Below are positions 10,580-22,299 of a stretch of 64,000 bases of DNA, piece by piece. The position numbers and the translations under genes were made by a program. The DNA comes from Diphasiastrum complanatum (lineage: Eukaryota; Streptophyta; Lycopodiopsida; Lycopodiales; Lycopodiaceae). The stretch is from NCBI GenBank assembly GCA_029204225.1, contig CM055096.1:31806305-31870304 (forward strand), read 5' to 3'. Position 1 is the first letter of the stretch. Each line of letters opens with the position of its first letter. The notes beneath the pieces were generated by a model, which saw nothing but the letters and a program-made list of their open reading frames with translations, ran no database searches and was not told the DNA's origin.

Positions 10580-11146
10580 AACCTAATGCATTTCTTTTTA
10601 TTAGAGCTTTAACTTAATTAGTTCTTGGATTGATCACATAAAGGATCAACGAAGGATGCAAAAAATAAGGGGAAAGAGATCACAGATACTGAACACACAT
10701 AACTGTAAAAGTTTTGAGATAGCTCCAAAGTGAGTTTACATATTAGCAGTAGCTAGTCATATTACTCGTGAGAGAGAACATCTCTCTTGCACCAACACGC
10801 TAATCTGGAGAAACAGACAGTGCTCAAGAAAATATTGTAAATTCAGTTCTGACAATAGAAGCAATTTCTGCAATGCTTTGTTCTGTAATGTGTATGATCT
10901 GCAATATTGAAATGCATGCTAGTAGTAGATAACTTTTTGCTATTTTTTTACTCAGCATTATCTGCTGTCTACAAGTTTAATTTTACAAAAGACCGCTAGA
11001 GACGATCTGGGGCTTGGAAGAGAATTAGACCGTAGTCGGTAGCAGTAGCTATCTCTGTCAAGTCGGCTCTATTCGAACTTCATCTTCGGTTCAACCCGAG
11101 ATCCCAACTTCCCATCAGTGATATCAATGGGTGGTTGATCTCGAAC
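10580..11146 (+). repeat. Probable 5' LTR upstream of the 11.2 kb gag
   Basis: The primer site at 11149 requires an LTR ending near 11146 (...CGAACA). The left end is not defined, because no matching 3' LTR was found. The sequence is non-coding and AT-rich, with a short GA run near 10772. Confidence 0.4.
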
Positions 11147-11148
11147 AG

Positions 11149-11160
11149 TGGTATCAAAGC
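11149..11160 (+). promoter_or_regulatory. Primer-binding site
   Basis: TGGTATCAAAGC is an initiator-Met type primer site with one mismatch, 43 nt upstream of the gag ATG. Confidence 0.8.
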
Positions 11161-11203
11161 GATCCTTCAGCTCTATCAGAGCCTTGTCTGATTCCTTCAA
11201 GCT

Positions 11204-12010
11204 ATGGCATCCATTAGCAGCATTCAATCAAATATCTACATGATCTTTGACTCCTCAGGATCAAACGTTTTAGCATGGAAGGTGAAGAATTCTCTCATAC
11301 TGAAAGGAGAAGGTCTATGGCCTTGGGTTGATGGCACATAAGATATGACCACAACGACTGGCAAACAGCTATGGGAATGGAGAGAAAGAAATGACAAGGC
11401 AGTAATTGTCCTATCTTTCTCCATCAAAGATAGCTTGATGCTTGATCTAGCCACTCTCTCCAATGCGAGAGAAATGTGGGATACTTTGCTGACCAGATTT
11501 CAAATGAAATCACGAAGCCAAATTATGCTTCTTGAAGATCAACTGACCAATCTGAAATGGGATGGTAAAGACCTCACCTCCTTCATCAGAAGAATGACGG
11601 ACCTGTTCCTTTCACTACACAACTCCGGAATAGAGAATGCAGTCTCAGCAGAAAAGTAGCTCACATGCCTGCTGCGAGCTCTACCAAGATTGTTTCAGAC
11701 GACCTGAACATTGCTTGCTAAAGATCCATAGATGACCCTTGAAAAGGCTTTAATCTAGATCAGAGAGGAGGTGGAAGCCCGTGAACACCTTGATGACAAG
11801 GATAGCTCTGATCAAGATCTCTACAACAACAAAGAGAAGCAAAAGAAGAATTTCAAGTCTAAGAGGGAGTCAGACCAAAGACAAGATCGAAAACAACAGT
11901 CAGAGGAAGCCAAAGAAGGCAAATGGAAGAGCAGAATAAACTGAGATAGCAAAATGGTGAGAAGAAGACCTGCATGAGATGCACACGAGAAGGCCACACT
12001 GTTGAAAGGT
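11204..12010 (+). pseudogene. Copia gag pseudogene
   Basis: Starting from ATG 11204 (MASISSIQSNIYMIFDSSGS), it shows the copia Gag pattern: LAWKVKNSLILKGEGLW, then LWEWRERNDKA and EMWDTLLTRFQMKSRSQ, a charged Lys/Glu/Gln linker, and a knuckle near 11970-12005 (CMRCTREGH) that lacks its last Cys. In-frame stops occur near 11341, 11657, 11705 and later. No protease or pol follows. It is a truncated gag remnant of a lineage different from the other copia copies here. Confidence 0.85.
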
Positions 12011-12049
12011 GATGGTTCAATTTTATCTCCTCTACTCTCCTAAATCCCA

Positions 12050-12955
12050 TTTTAATCTGCCTCTATTCATGCTGCATTTTTACTCATGTTGTCGCACAGT
12101 CTGCATATTTACATGCAAAATAAGACAAACGAATAAAACACAACTGTCTGTAGAATACAAGTAAATTCTCACAGGCGATGAAAAGGCAAAATCTTCACCA
12201 ACGTTCATCTCAGCAAAAGCTGACGTCACAGTCTTTCACGCTCACCCCATGCAACTGTGCTAACAGGCTTGACAACAACAACAGCCACCCACGATCTCCT
12301 ACAGACAGCACATCCACTTTGTACTTTCTTCATCTACACACCTGTAACATTGTGTATATATATTGAATACCACTTGCGTATTCAGATTGATGAGAAAGAA
12401 CAAGAGAACAAGTGTGTGTAAATATAGCATCAGAAGCTTATCAGAGATAGATGAAGTAGATGCCTTGTGCATTGATTCTTTATTTGTCAATAATAGGTTC
12501 ATTCCTCTTACAGATTGAATTACCTTTGTAGAGCACGCGGTTTCGTCCACTATTGTCTTGTGTCCTACTACATTATTGACATGTATATTTGTTATACTTA
12601 ATCTGATAATAGCTCTTTGTTCTGCGTTCAGATTTGTGTCAACGTTGCTATGTTTATTCTTCATTCCGTCTTTCTTGTTGCTCAAGCTGATAATCTATTT
12701 TAGCGAGTTATTATTAGTCTAATGATGCACTTACTCTTTAAAGTTTGAAAAAAAAAAGTAATGGAATGACTATAATAAGGTTATACTACTAGATATAAGT
12801 GGACTATGTTAGCATTAAATGTTCTAGCATTGTCAATGGGTTTTGGTTATAAGAGGCTTGAGTGGCATGGATTTGTCCAGATTGCATATCATAATTTTTA
12901 GACTTTCATGAGTGTTGGAGGGTGCAAGCTACGCACAAGGCGGCCGCCTCCGTGA
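12050..12955. other. Unassigned region, LTR-like in part
   Basis: No gene was seen. 12040-12430 has LTR-like features (TATATATATTGAATACC near 12354, the CGCACAGTCTGCAT word shared with 10.1 kb) but no partner was found. Short palindromic text GGCGGCCGCC lies near 12940. Confidence 0.3.
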
Positions 12956-12959
12956 AGGC

Positions 12960-15200
12960 ACAGATCACTCTTAGTAGTATGTAGTAAGGAAGTGTCGTTA
13001 GACAAAATAAATGCATCATCTATGTATAGAGCTATGTGAACTGAATTGACACCTATGTATTTGGAATAAACATTTTAGTCAGCTAAATTGTTTGCAAAAC
13101 CTAATTGAATGAGATAGGCATTGATTCTTTCGAACCAAGCCCTTGCAGCTTGTTTCAAGCCATAGATTGCTTTGTACAGCTTGCACACTTTGTGCTCTTG
13201 GCCTTTGACTTCAAATCCTTTGGGCTGGAAGGTGTACGGCTTCTCTTTGACATAGCCATTGAGGAAGGCTGTTTTGACATCCATTTGATGCATTTCGAGG
13301 TCTCCCGCGGCTGCTAATGCAATGAGAGTCCTGATTGACTGCATTTTGACAACAAGACTGAAAATTTTTTGATAATCTACTTCTTGGACTTGAGTGAATC
13401 TTTTAGCCACCAGTTGCGCTTTCCAGTTTGCTATGGAACCATCAGAGTTGATCTTCTTCTTAAAGATCCACTTGGTGTCGATGACTCTCATGTGAGTGGG
13501 GAAGTCGACCAGTGTCCAGGTCTGGTTCATCAAAAGTGATTGTACTCGCTTTCCATTGCTTTCTTCGAGCATTAGGTTGACCATATTGGAATGGTGTTTC
13601 TTCTTGAATTTCTCCAGATTTACTCGAGCTAGTTTGATATGGTCTTTTGACTGGCAGTTGTCAGCTGCTCGGCTTTTGTAGCTTTAGTTGCAGGTTATGT
13701 AGAAGAAACATCACGAGTGGAAGATTCTATGTTGTGTAGAATTGGATGAAATGACACAACATCATTTGTCAATGTTGTTTAAAGTCATAGAATGTATCTT
13801 CTTTGAAGATTACATCCCTAGAAACAAATGCTACTTTGGTGGATGGATCATAAACTCTATAAGCTTTATGTTCATCATGATAGCCAAGGAAAATACATTT
13901 ATTTGACCTCTAGTCCAGTTTCTTTCTAAGTTGTTTAGGAACATGAACAAAACATTTACAACCAAAGATATTTAGATGGCTGACACTAGGCTTGTGTCCA
14001 TGCCATACTTGATAAGGAGTTCTATACATAACAGGCTATGGCAGTAGCTTCTGCCCATAACTTCAAAGGTAAGTGTGTTTGATGTAGCATAGATCTGGCT
14101 GAGTTAAGTAGCGTTCGATTCTTCCTTTCTGCAATTCCATTCTGCTAAGGAGAGTAGGAAGTTGTAAATTGTCTTCGAATGCCTTGTTCGGCCAGATAGT
14201 CGGACATCTCATTGGAGATGTATTCACCACCACCATCAGTTCGCGATGCTTTCACCTTTCTAGATATTTGGGTTTCAGCCATGGCCTTGAATTTCTTGAG
14301 CATTCAAAGGCTTCATATTTTTGCTATGCTTTATGAACATGACTGTTGACCACCTAGAATAATTATCTATGAAAGTAAAGTGCATCTCCTAAGGATGGAG
14401 TTGGCATTGGACCGCAAAGATCACTATGTACAAGATCTAATACGTGTTTTGTCTTGATGAAATGTGTTCTAGGAATCTAGAATGGTTGCCATAAATGCAA
14501 GATTCACAGAATAATGATTTCCTATCTAATGAAAGAGGGAAATTCAATCCATCAACTAAATTATTACAATGCATAAGAAAGAGATCTTGTATTAGCATGT
14601 CCAAATCGATCATGCCACAATAAAGCTTGATCGTTTACATTTTCATGAGAAGTAGTAGCTAGTGCAATTGAGTCAGAAAGTGCATATAAGTTTCCAACTT
14701 GAGTGCAAGTAGTCAGAGTAGTACTGTTTAGAAGAAAATGTAATAGCATAGCCCTCATTACTTATCTTTGAAATTGATAACAGATTCTTAGATAGTCGGG
14801 GTACATGAAGGACAGTCGTACCAGAAATGGAAAGAGTATCCTTGAATACAATCTTGACTGTTCCTTTGCCTTTCACGCTAATGGTGCTAGAGTCTCCGAG
14901 GTAGATAAATTGATCTCTGGTGTAAGCTACATATTCAGTAAACCATTCTCTTTGAGGAGTCATGTGTTGGGTAGCACCACTACCGAGATACGAGTTGTCG
15001 TAGTCTGCATAGCTATTGTTGTACGCCATTAACAGTTCTAATGGTTTGTCATCATCAGAGGTGTGCTCCTTAAGTTCTACTGCATTGTTAGAGTTCGGCT
15101 ATTGGTGTTGCTACTTCTTTGTCTCGTTGTAGATCCGGATCCGACAATCCTTGATGTCATGGTTCACCCTCTTACAGTATCTACAAAAGAGTTTCCTTCT
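12960..15200 (-). pseudogene. Copia gag-knuckle, protease, integrase and RT pseudogene
   Basis: Read on the minus strand from 15200: a zinc knuckle CRYCKRVNHDIKDC; protease LGSGATQHMTPQREWF (the catalytic D of D(S/T)G is lost); pre-integrase LLWHDRFGHANTRS near 14630; eroded integrase (14500-13750); RT block WKAQLVAKRFTQ through MDVKTAFLNGYV and AIYGLKQAARAWFERINAYL (13584-13075); and, after a frameshift at about 13075, the RT active site YIDD with AFILSND near 12990. It stops around 12960. RNase H and LTRs were not found. A standard copia pol order confirms the family. Confidence 0.9.
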
Positions 15201-15505
15201 CGATCACTGGTCTTTCTCTGAATCCCTTCTTGAAGAAGATGATCGATGACCTTTTGAAGAGTCAGGTCAGGTTGAGTGGAGATCATTACAACAAAGTGCT
15301 CAAAAGACTTTGGTGACTTTTCTTTTCCAATGTACTAACTCGTGTGGCTTTGTGTTGTGGGATGGTGGTAGATAACAATTGAGTGTCCTGAATATGGTAC
15401 TTTGTATTGTAAGATTTTGCACAGCTCTGTTTAAACCTGTTATGCTATAAAACAAAAGGGCTCAAAGTGTTTGGTCTTGACTTGTCAAGAGGGATTATGT
15501 GAAAT

Positions 15506-16292
<787 letters not shown>

Positions 16293-16343
<51 letters not shown>

Positions 16344-16358
16344 GCACACACACACACC
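16293..16358. repeat. (GA)n-(CA)n compound microsatellite
   Basis: A (GA)25 tract (16293-16342) is followed by a CGCACACA tract to about 16358. Confidence 0.95.
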
Positions 16359-16538
16359 AGGTTGGTGTATAGGTTCCCTTACATGATGGCTCTCTCCTTG
16401 ATTGTAGCCTCCTTTGCTTTGGCTCCCTCATTACCCAAGCCTTGTATGTTCAATGCGGTCTTAAAAAATGGTGGAGAATTTTATTTTTGGGACCTCTTTG
16501 TTTACCGCAACTTAGCCTCCAGTCTTATTGATTTCATA

Positions 16539-16727
16539 AATTCTCTCTCGTGGAACTTAGTGAGTTGTTTCCCAAATATGTCTATTTGGATGTCTAAAAT
16601 ATTCAACCCTACTTCCCATTTTTAGCCTCATGAATTCTCTCTCATGGAACTTAGGGAGTTGTTTCCCAAAGGTGAGTCTATTTTGGATGTCTAAAATATT
16701 CAACCCTACTTCCCATTTTTAGCCCAA
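16539..16727. repeat. Tandem duplication, 94-bp period
   Basis: The first copy begins AATTCTCTCTCGTGGAAC at 16539 and the second AATTCTCTCTCATGGAAC at 16633. Both end in CCCATTTTTAGCC. They differ by a few substitutions and small indels. Confidence 0.9.
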
Positions 16728-19700
16728 TAATAATAAAAATTTGATGAGCAAGGTGTTGCCTTTAGCCTAACTTTGACACAATTTGACTTGAGCCTACATG
16801 GTTTACTTCCCAATTCTCAAACAATAGTAGGAAACTAATTGTTTTTAGGTTTCTACTTAGCTTATCCAATCTGCTCATCCTTTGACATGTAACATTGTAT
16901 ATGGTAATCTTATGCATCTTTGAACATAGTATTAGTAATACAATCTTCAATATCAGTTGTGTTGTGATTGTCCTAAAATGTGTTGCCCACATGCATAGTA
17001 TGACAATCTTCTCATATAAATTGGCTCTTTTTGTGTTATGCATCTCCTATATACTTCATCATCATATTCTTTTTATATTATCTTTTCAATCATTGTGAAC
17101 GAAGGTGCTTGCATTTTTTATTGCCCTATTTTTTATGTTTTTAGTTCCTTGAAAATAGTTGGTAAAACATAACAAAAATCGAAGGAAAACATAGAATACC
17201 TACTTCACTTGCATCACATAAACCCTCAAACATATCTTGAAATAATGAATGGAGTGGGAGTGAGTGAGTGAGTGAGAGGAAAAACAGAATACAATAGAGT
17301 TGTGGTATTGGGGGGGGGGGGGGGGGGAACCCCAAAACACTTTATTCTTGTAAATGATTGATGAAGACCCAAAATGCAAAGGGTTTTGAATCATAATTAC
17401 AATGAGGATTAGCCCATTATGTGGCTACATCTCACTGGTAAGCTATAAAATCTGTTGATCATGGCATAAGTTATTTGCTATGATGCTCACTATGCTAGCA
17501 ACCATCATCTGAACTTCATACTAATAGTGTGTGGCATTCATAATGGCTTTGCTCGCTTGATGAGTTGGCATGTTGCTTGAATGGAGTGACATTCTCCCCC
17601 TACAAATGGGTACAAGTCCCACAGCATCATCTTTGCTATGGTGTTTGAGATTTCCAAACAGAGATGCAAATTTCGTTTGGCACAAGAATTCAGCATCTAC
17701 TCCAACCATCTCCATTCATTATACATGTGGCAAACTATAAACAAGGACGACTAAATAAATAATTGATTTTGTGCGCATTGACAATGCAACAAAAGTTTTG
17801 GTCACCAGTACAATGGTGCACTTTTAGTGCTACAACCAAGCACTCTTAAGATGTTCAAAGCTAACCAAAAGTTGTACTTTTGGAAAGTGCACCTCAAAGC
17901 TCCATGTTTGTTGAAGCATAAACTTGATACCTGCCTAAAAAGCAGAAGATAGACCTTTTGTGGCCATATGTGGTTCATAGAAAGCAAAAAAGCATGTGAA
18001 ATGAAATCAAAGCCAAAAGCTAAGTAGATGGCTACCTTATTGCACATTGCCTTGAAGGTCTGTGTTCTTGAGAGTACCCTCCTGCAACTTCCAGTGGCAG
18101 TGCAACGTAGCCTAGTCCTAGGATCTGGAAAGGCCAATACTCTGCTGCTCAACGCTTAGATACTCGGAGCATGTTCTGACAGCATGTACTTTTACCTTCA
18201 TTGGGGGGGGGGGTTGTTCTTCACTTTGGAAAATCCAAGTTCATAATTGAACAAACGAAGGATTCCCGTAAGAAAAGTATCACAATTTGTAGCTAGCTGC
18301 CACACAATTTTTAGATTAAAGAGTAAGAAACCGAGAGTCTTCCTAAGCTAATTTGTATTCTAACACAGCATTACTCAAATGGCTTGCTTGATGTGAAAAG
18401 TTGCAATTCACTTGGACCCACCACATTACAGCTAGTAACAACACCTTTGAACCTGTGTCAACGTTAAACCCTCACCAATATTTAATTTGTTATGTAAGCA
18501 TATGTAGAAACACTATCACCATCAAGAAAGCCATTTTTTGAACAAGGTTTCGGTACGTGTTTAAACCTTTAGCTTCATAAAACTTGCACAGTAGTTCATA
18601 TATATTATACAGGTACACATATACAACCAAAAGAGGTGAAAGTACAGGGAGCTTGTTGTTAATCAGAGGACATGTCTCTACCACATCCGAGTCCTTAAGG
18701 AGCTGGAATTTTCCTGTCATGGACTAGAAAACATGATTGACACAATGTCTGCATAGCTCTTTCTTGAACTTGAAACTACTTGGCGTGTGCAAAGCAGAAC
18801 CTTACAGCAGAATGCACCATCTGCTATGAGCACAGAATAAAAAAACAAGGTTTGAAGTAGGGAAGGAAACCCCAGTTCTTCAAAACACCTCTCTACTATC
18901 CAAACAAATGAAATTCTTAACAGTATTCACATAAGATACATCGATGTTCATCTAGGTTAAGAACCTGGAGTTTCTTCAAAACACCTCACTCTACTAACCA
19001 AGCAAATGACATTTTTAAACAGTTCAACGAAAGAGTATTCCCTGCAATCAACTATGAACCACTTCATTGTCAGAATAAAGTAGAAGTTCCTATCAAAAAG
19101 TCACAGCCACCCTCAAGCAGCTAGTCTAATCACCTAAACGTCTTCCAGAAACCTTTATAGAAATACTGGCTTTCATTGTACCCGAGAGGAGCTTCTGATT
19201 ATAGCTATCATGACAATTTTCAATCTAAAACGTTATTGAACAAAACAGATGCAACCCTAAAAAAACATCCACAATCAAACCATTTACTACATCCTGCATA
19301 GCATAGACCGTATACTACATGTCTCACCCCATGCTATAAAGCATACTCCAGTGCCCAAGGAAGCTCTAGGTTCATTCAATGTCATGCCCATGCAATGATA
19401 ACAAGCTTTAAAAACTTCGTATGAAGTTAGACTTTAAATAAAAAAAATTGATTGGAAGACCTGATAACCGTACATGTTCAAAGACGCAAATTAGCAAGTA
19501 CCTAGATATGTAGTTGACATATGAACAATGATCAGAAGCCGACCAATCAATGACAAGAAGCTGTTCTCAGATTGGATACTAGGCAAAGGTATGAGTTCTC
19601 AAATCATGCCCAAACATTGCCCAAAAAACAGAAATTAGCAGAACTACCCACAGAAATTAACAAGACAATTTTAACAGCAATGTGTATACATATGTGGATC

Positions 19701-20809
19701 AAAAGTGCTTTCGTAGTTCAGTACCATCGTCTTTCTAGAAACTAGAGTATTGATAATGTAACGTAATTGCCTGAAAGACTACATCCTGAGCACCATCACA
19801 GACATAATATTTCCTATGCATTGAATATCTCAAACTATATTTTAAAGTAACAACACACATTATTAGGGCTTTTGTTTCTCCAAAAGCGTGGTAACCAAGA
19901 ACCATGTGATAAGTAAGAGCTGTGTTTTTTTCTAATCCCAGAGAATTCACACAGCATATCTTCTGCAGTGCACGAAGAGTATCTTCTTGAAACATCCAGT
20001 GAAGTTCTGATATCATGATCCAAGGTACAGCATTTCAACATAAGGCTTTATCTGTGATGTCCTTCAACTCACGAAATGCCATCAGTTTTACTAAAGGCGA
20101 AACAGGAATCGCAACATTAAGAAAAAACAATCATCATAGCTCAGAGTTGCAACTTCTGTTTATGATCTCCATATAATCTTTTCATGTCAATCATCACCAT
20201 CCAAACTCAGCTCCATGCTCTAATGATGCATTGCAACAAAAGCCATCTTCCATCATGAAATTTAGCTTGCAAACTTTCAAATTCACTTGAGTTATGAGCA
20301 CGTTCAAGCCTTTGATTACGACCAGATTGAGATTCAAGGGTCTTAGTCACCATCCTCCTGATCCTTAGAAGTTGAAGGAAGCACAAGTTTGGTAATGTAC
20401 CCCTAGAACCTCATTGTGATTGTCCTCTGCAAACACAAGCCACCTGTAAGCTCTTACGAAGGATGCTTTGCTTATGAAAGTCATATCAAAGCATTCTAAA
20501 TTCAGGGAACAAACATGTGGATAAAATTTCAATATAAGTTGACCTTTGCCAAGTTCAACCTCCATAAACTTCGTATGTCGAATTCACCAAGTAATAGATG
20601 ACTTGGGATGTACTTGAGAGTTAGCTTGCAACTGATAATTCAGGAGGGCTTTAGCTAGAGTTCAGCACTCATGCACTTCTGCTTGGCAGCTCAAGTTCAA
20701 AGAATCAGTGCAAAATGTGCTACTCAGTAAATTCAGGTTGGCAATTTGCCTGCAGCAATAAACCTTGTCAAAAAGACAACATAAAGCATAGTGCATCAAT
20801 GTTAATAAA
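16728..20809. other. Long stretch with no recognised gene
   Basis: Only mononucleotide runs stand out: 18 consecutive G at 17310-17327 and 11 G at 18203-18213. Several 60-115 codon frames exist but none has a recognisable motif or splice context. The stretch is less TE-like than its surroundings and could hold untranslated exons or introns of the SMG7 gene 3' end, which is not shown. Confidence 0.3.
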
Positions 20810-21208
20810 AGCATCTTGGCAACAGTTTTTCTGGCTAGAAAGATAATTCCTACTGCTACCAGTTCATGTCAACCGTATGTTCATTTTGACAAAAATGACC
20901 AAGAAAAGTTCCATTCATCCTTTGGTAGTCAAGTATTTCCTCCCACAACTCAGCCTATGGCAACTGAAATGTTCTAGCTTAAACCAGCATTCATTTTACA
21001 TAATCTTCAGCATCTTAGCAACAGTTTTTCTGGTTAGAAACAAAATTCCTACTGCTACCAGTTCATGTCAACCGTATGTTCATTTTGACAAAAATGACCA
21101 AGAAAAGTTCCATTCATCCTTCGGTAGTCAAGTATTTCCCCCCAAAATTCAGCCTTTGACAACTGAAATGTTCTACCTTAAACCAGCATTCATTTTACAT
21201 AATCTTCA
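20810..21208. repeat. Near-perfect 199-bp tandem duplication
   Basis: Copies start at 20810 (AGCATCTTGGCAACAG) and 21009 (AGCATCTTAGCAACAG) and end with CATAATCTTCAG. About a dozen substitutions were seen by eye. A frame runs through both copies but shows no known domain. Confidence 0.95.
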
Positions 21209-21235
21209 GTCCTGATTAACTTTGTTAGATTGGGG

Positions 21236-21238
<3 letters not shown>

Positions 21239-21302
<64 letters not shown>
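21239..21302. repeat. (GA)n microsatellite
   Basis: 32 uninterrupted GA units just downstream of the 199-bp duplication. Confidence 0.98.
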
Positions 21303-21305
<3 letters not shown>

Positions 21306-22085
21306 CACGTAGCATGAGAACTTAAAGATAGAAAGATGGAACCTGCACATAGCCTGAAAACCTACTCAAGAAATTAAACTTCTGACTAAAACCTCCAACA
21401 TTACAAAACTCAATTCCGTTGTGACCAAAGAAGACAGAGAGAAAGTTTTATGCCTCATATCTGGGTAAAAATTCTGGAAAGCACCCACAACCCTTGAGGC
21501 AATTATTGAAACTTTAAGATATCAGCCCTTTCAAATCTCTTTAAGTTGAACAAACTTGTTAATTGATGCTCCTTTTCGTATCTTTAGCAACCACTTGAAT
21601 GTTTACTGGTCTTAAACATTATAATTGACGGTATTACCAGCAACTGCATTTGCAAGTTTGCAAACACCAGCAGTCGAGTTTGCAGGTAACTATGATGTGA
21701 ACATCTAAGATCCCTACACAAAAGGCAACACCGCGAATCTAGGGATTTACAAATGTTTTTGCTCAAACAACCGATTAGGTAGAAATTTTTTTAAGGAATC
21801 ACTAGATTGCAGGATGAAGTACCTGACAGCTTTGTGTGGTAGTTAGATTATATGGTAGTTCCGTATAATTTTTTTAAGGTTTTTTGCAATGGCACAGCTA
21901 TATAGACATGCATGAGAAGATTGATATAATGCTCTTGGTTATTTTCTATTATGACTATGTAAGCGAATTTTATAAAATAATCAGGGGCCTCGTAATGCCC
22001 TTACGGATATAAAAATCAACAGCGCCTCATTTCCTTGAAGTGCGCCAAACATGTTGAATTTACAAGAAAGTGTCTAGAAAATGTT

Positions 22086-22208
22086 ATATATATATATATA
22101 GAGAGAGAGAGAGAATAGATAGACAAGATCCGCGGTACCAGGATCCGCGGATCCCGGTACCGCGGATCCAGTGTGGTACCGCGGATCCATACTGATCCGC
22201 GGTACCAC
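22086..22208. repeat. (TA)n(GA)n followed by an array of palindromic words
   Basis: TA and GA runs (22086-22114) lead into 22128-22208, built almost only from GGATCCGCGG, GGTACC and their complements. CCGCGG occurs five times (22130, 22145, 22160, 22179, 22197), each flanked by GATCC or GTACC on one or both sides. Neighbouring words are mutually complementary, so many alternative hairpins are possible. Confidence 0.9.
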
Positions 22209-22299
22209 AATATATATTATTTTTTAATATATAATATTTTTTAACATTTAATATACTAATATTTTCTTTTTTAACCTAATCCCCCCCCTCGCTTCATCT

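Noticed and set aside
22128-22208. Vector or linker contamination, because of the clustered BamHI/KpnI/SacII-like words
   Set aside because: The order and number of sites does not resemble a polylinker, the flanks are ordinary plant DNA, and other word-palindrome loci occur in the window with different words.
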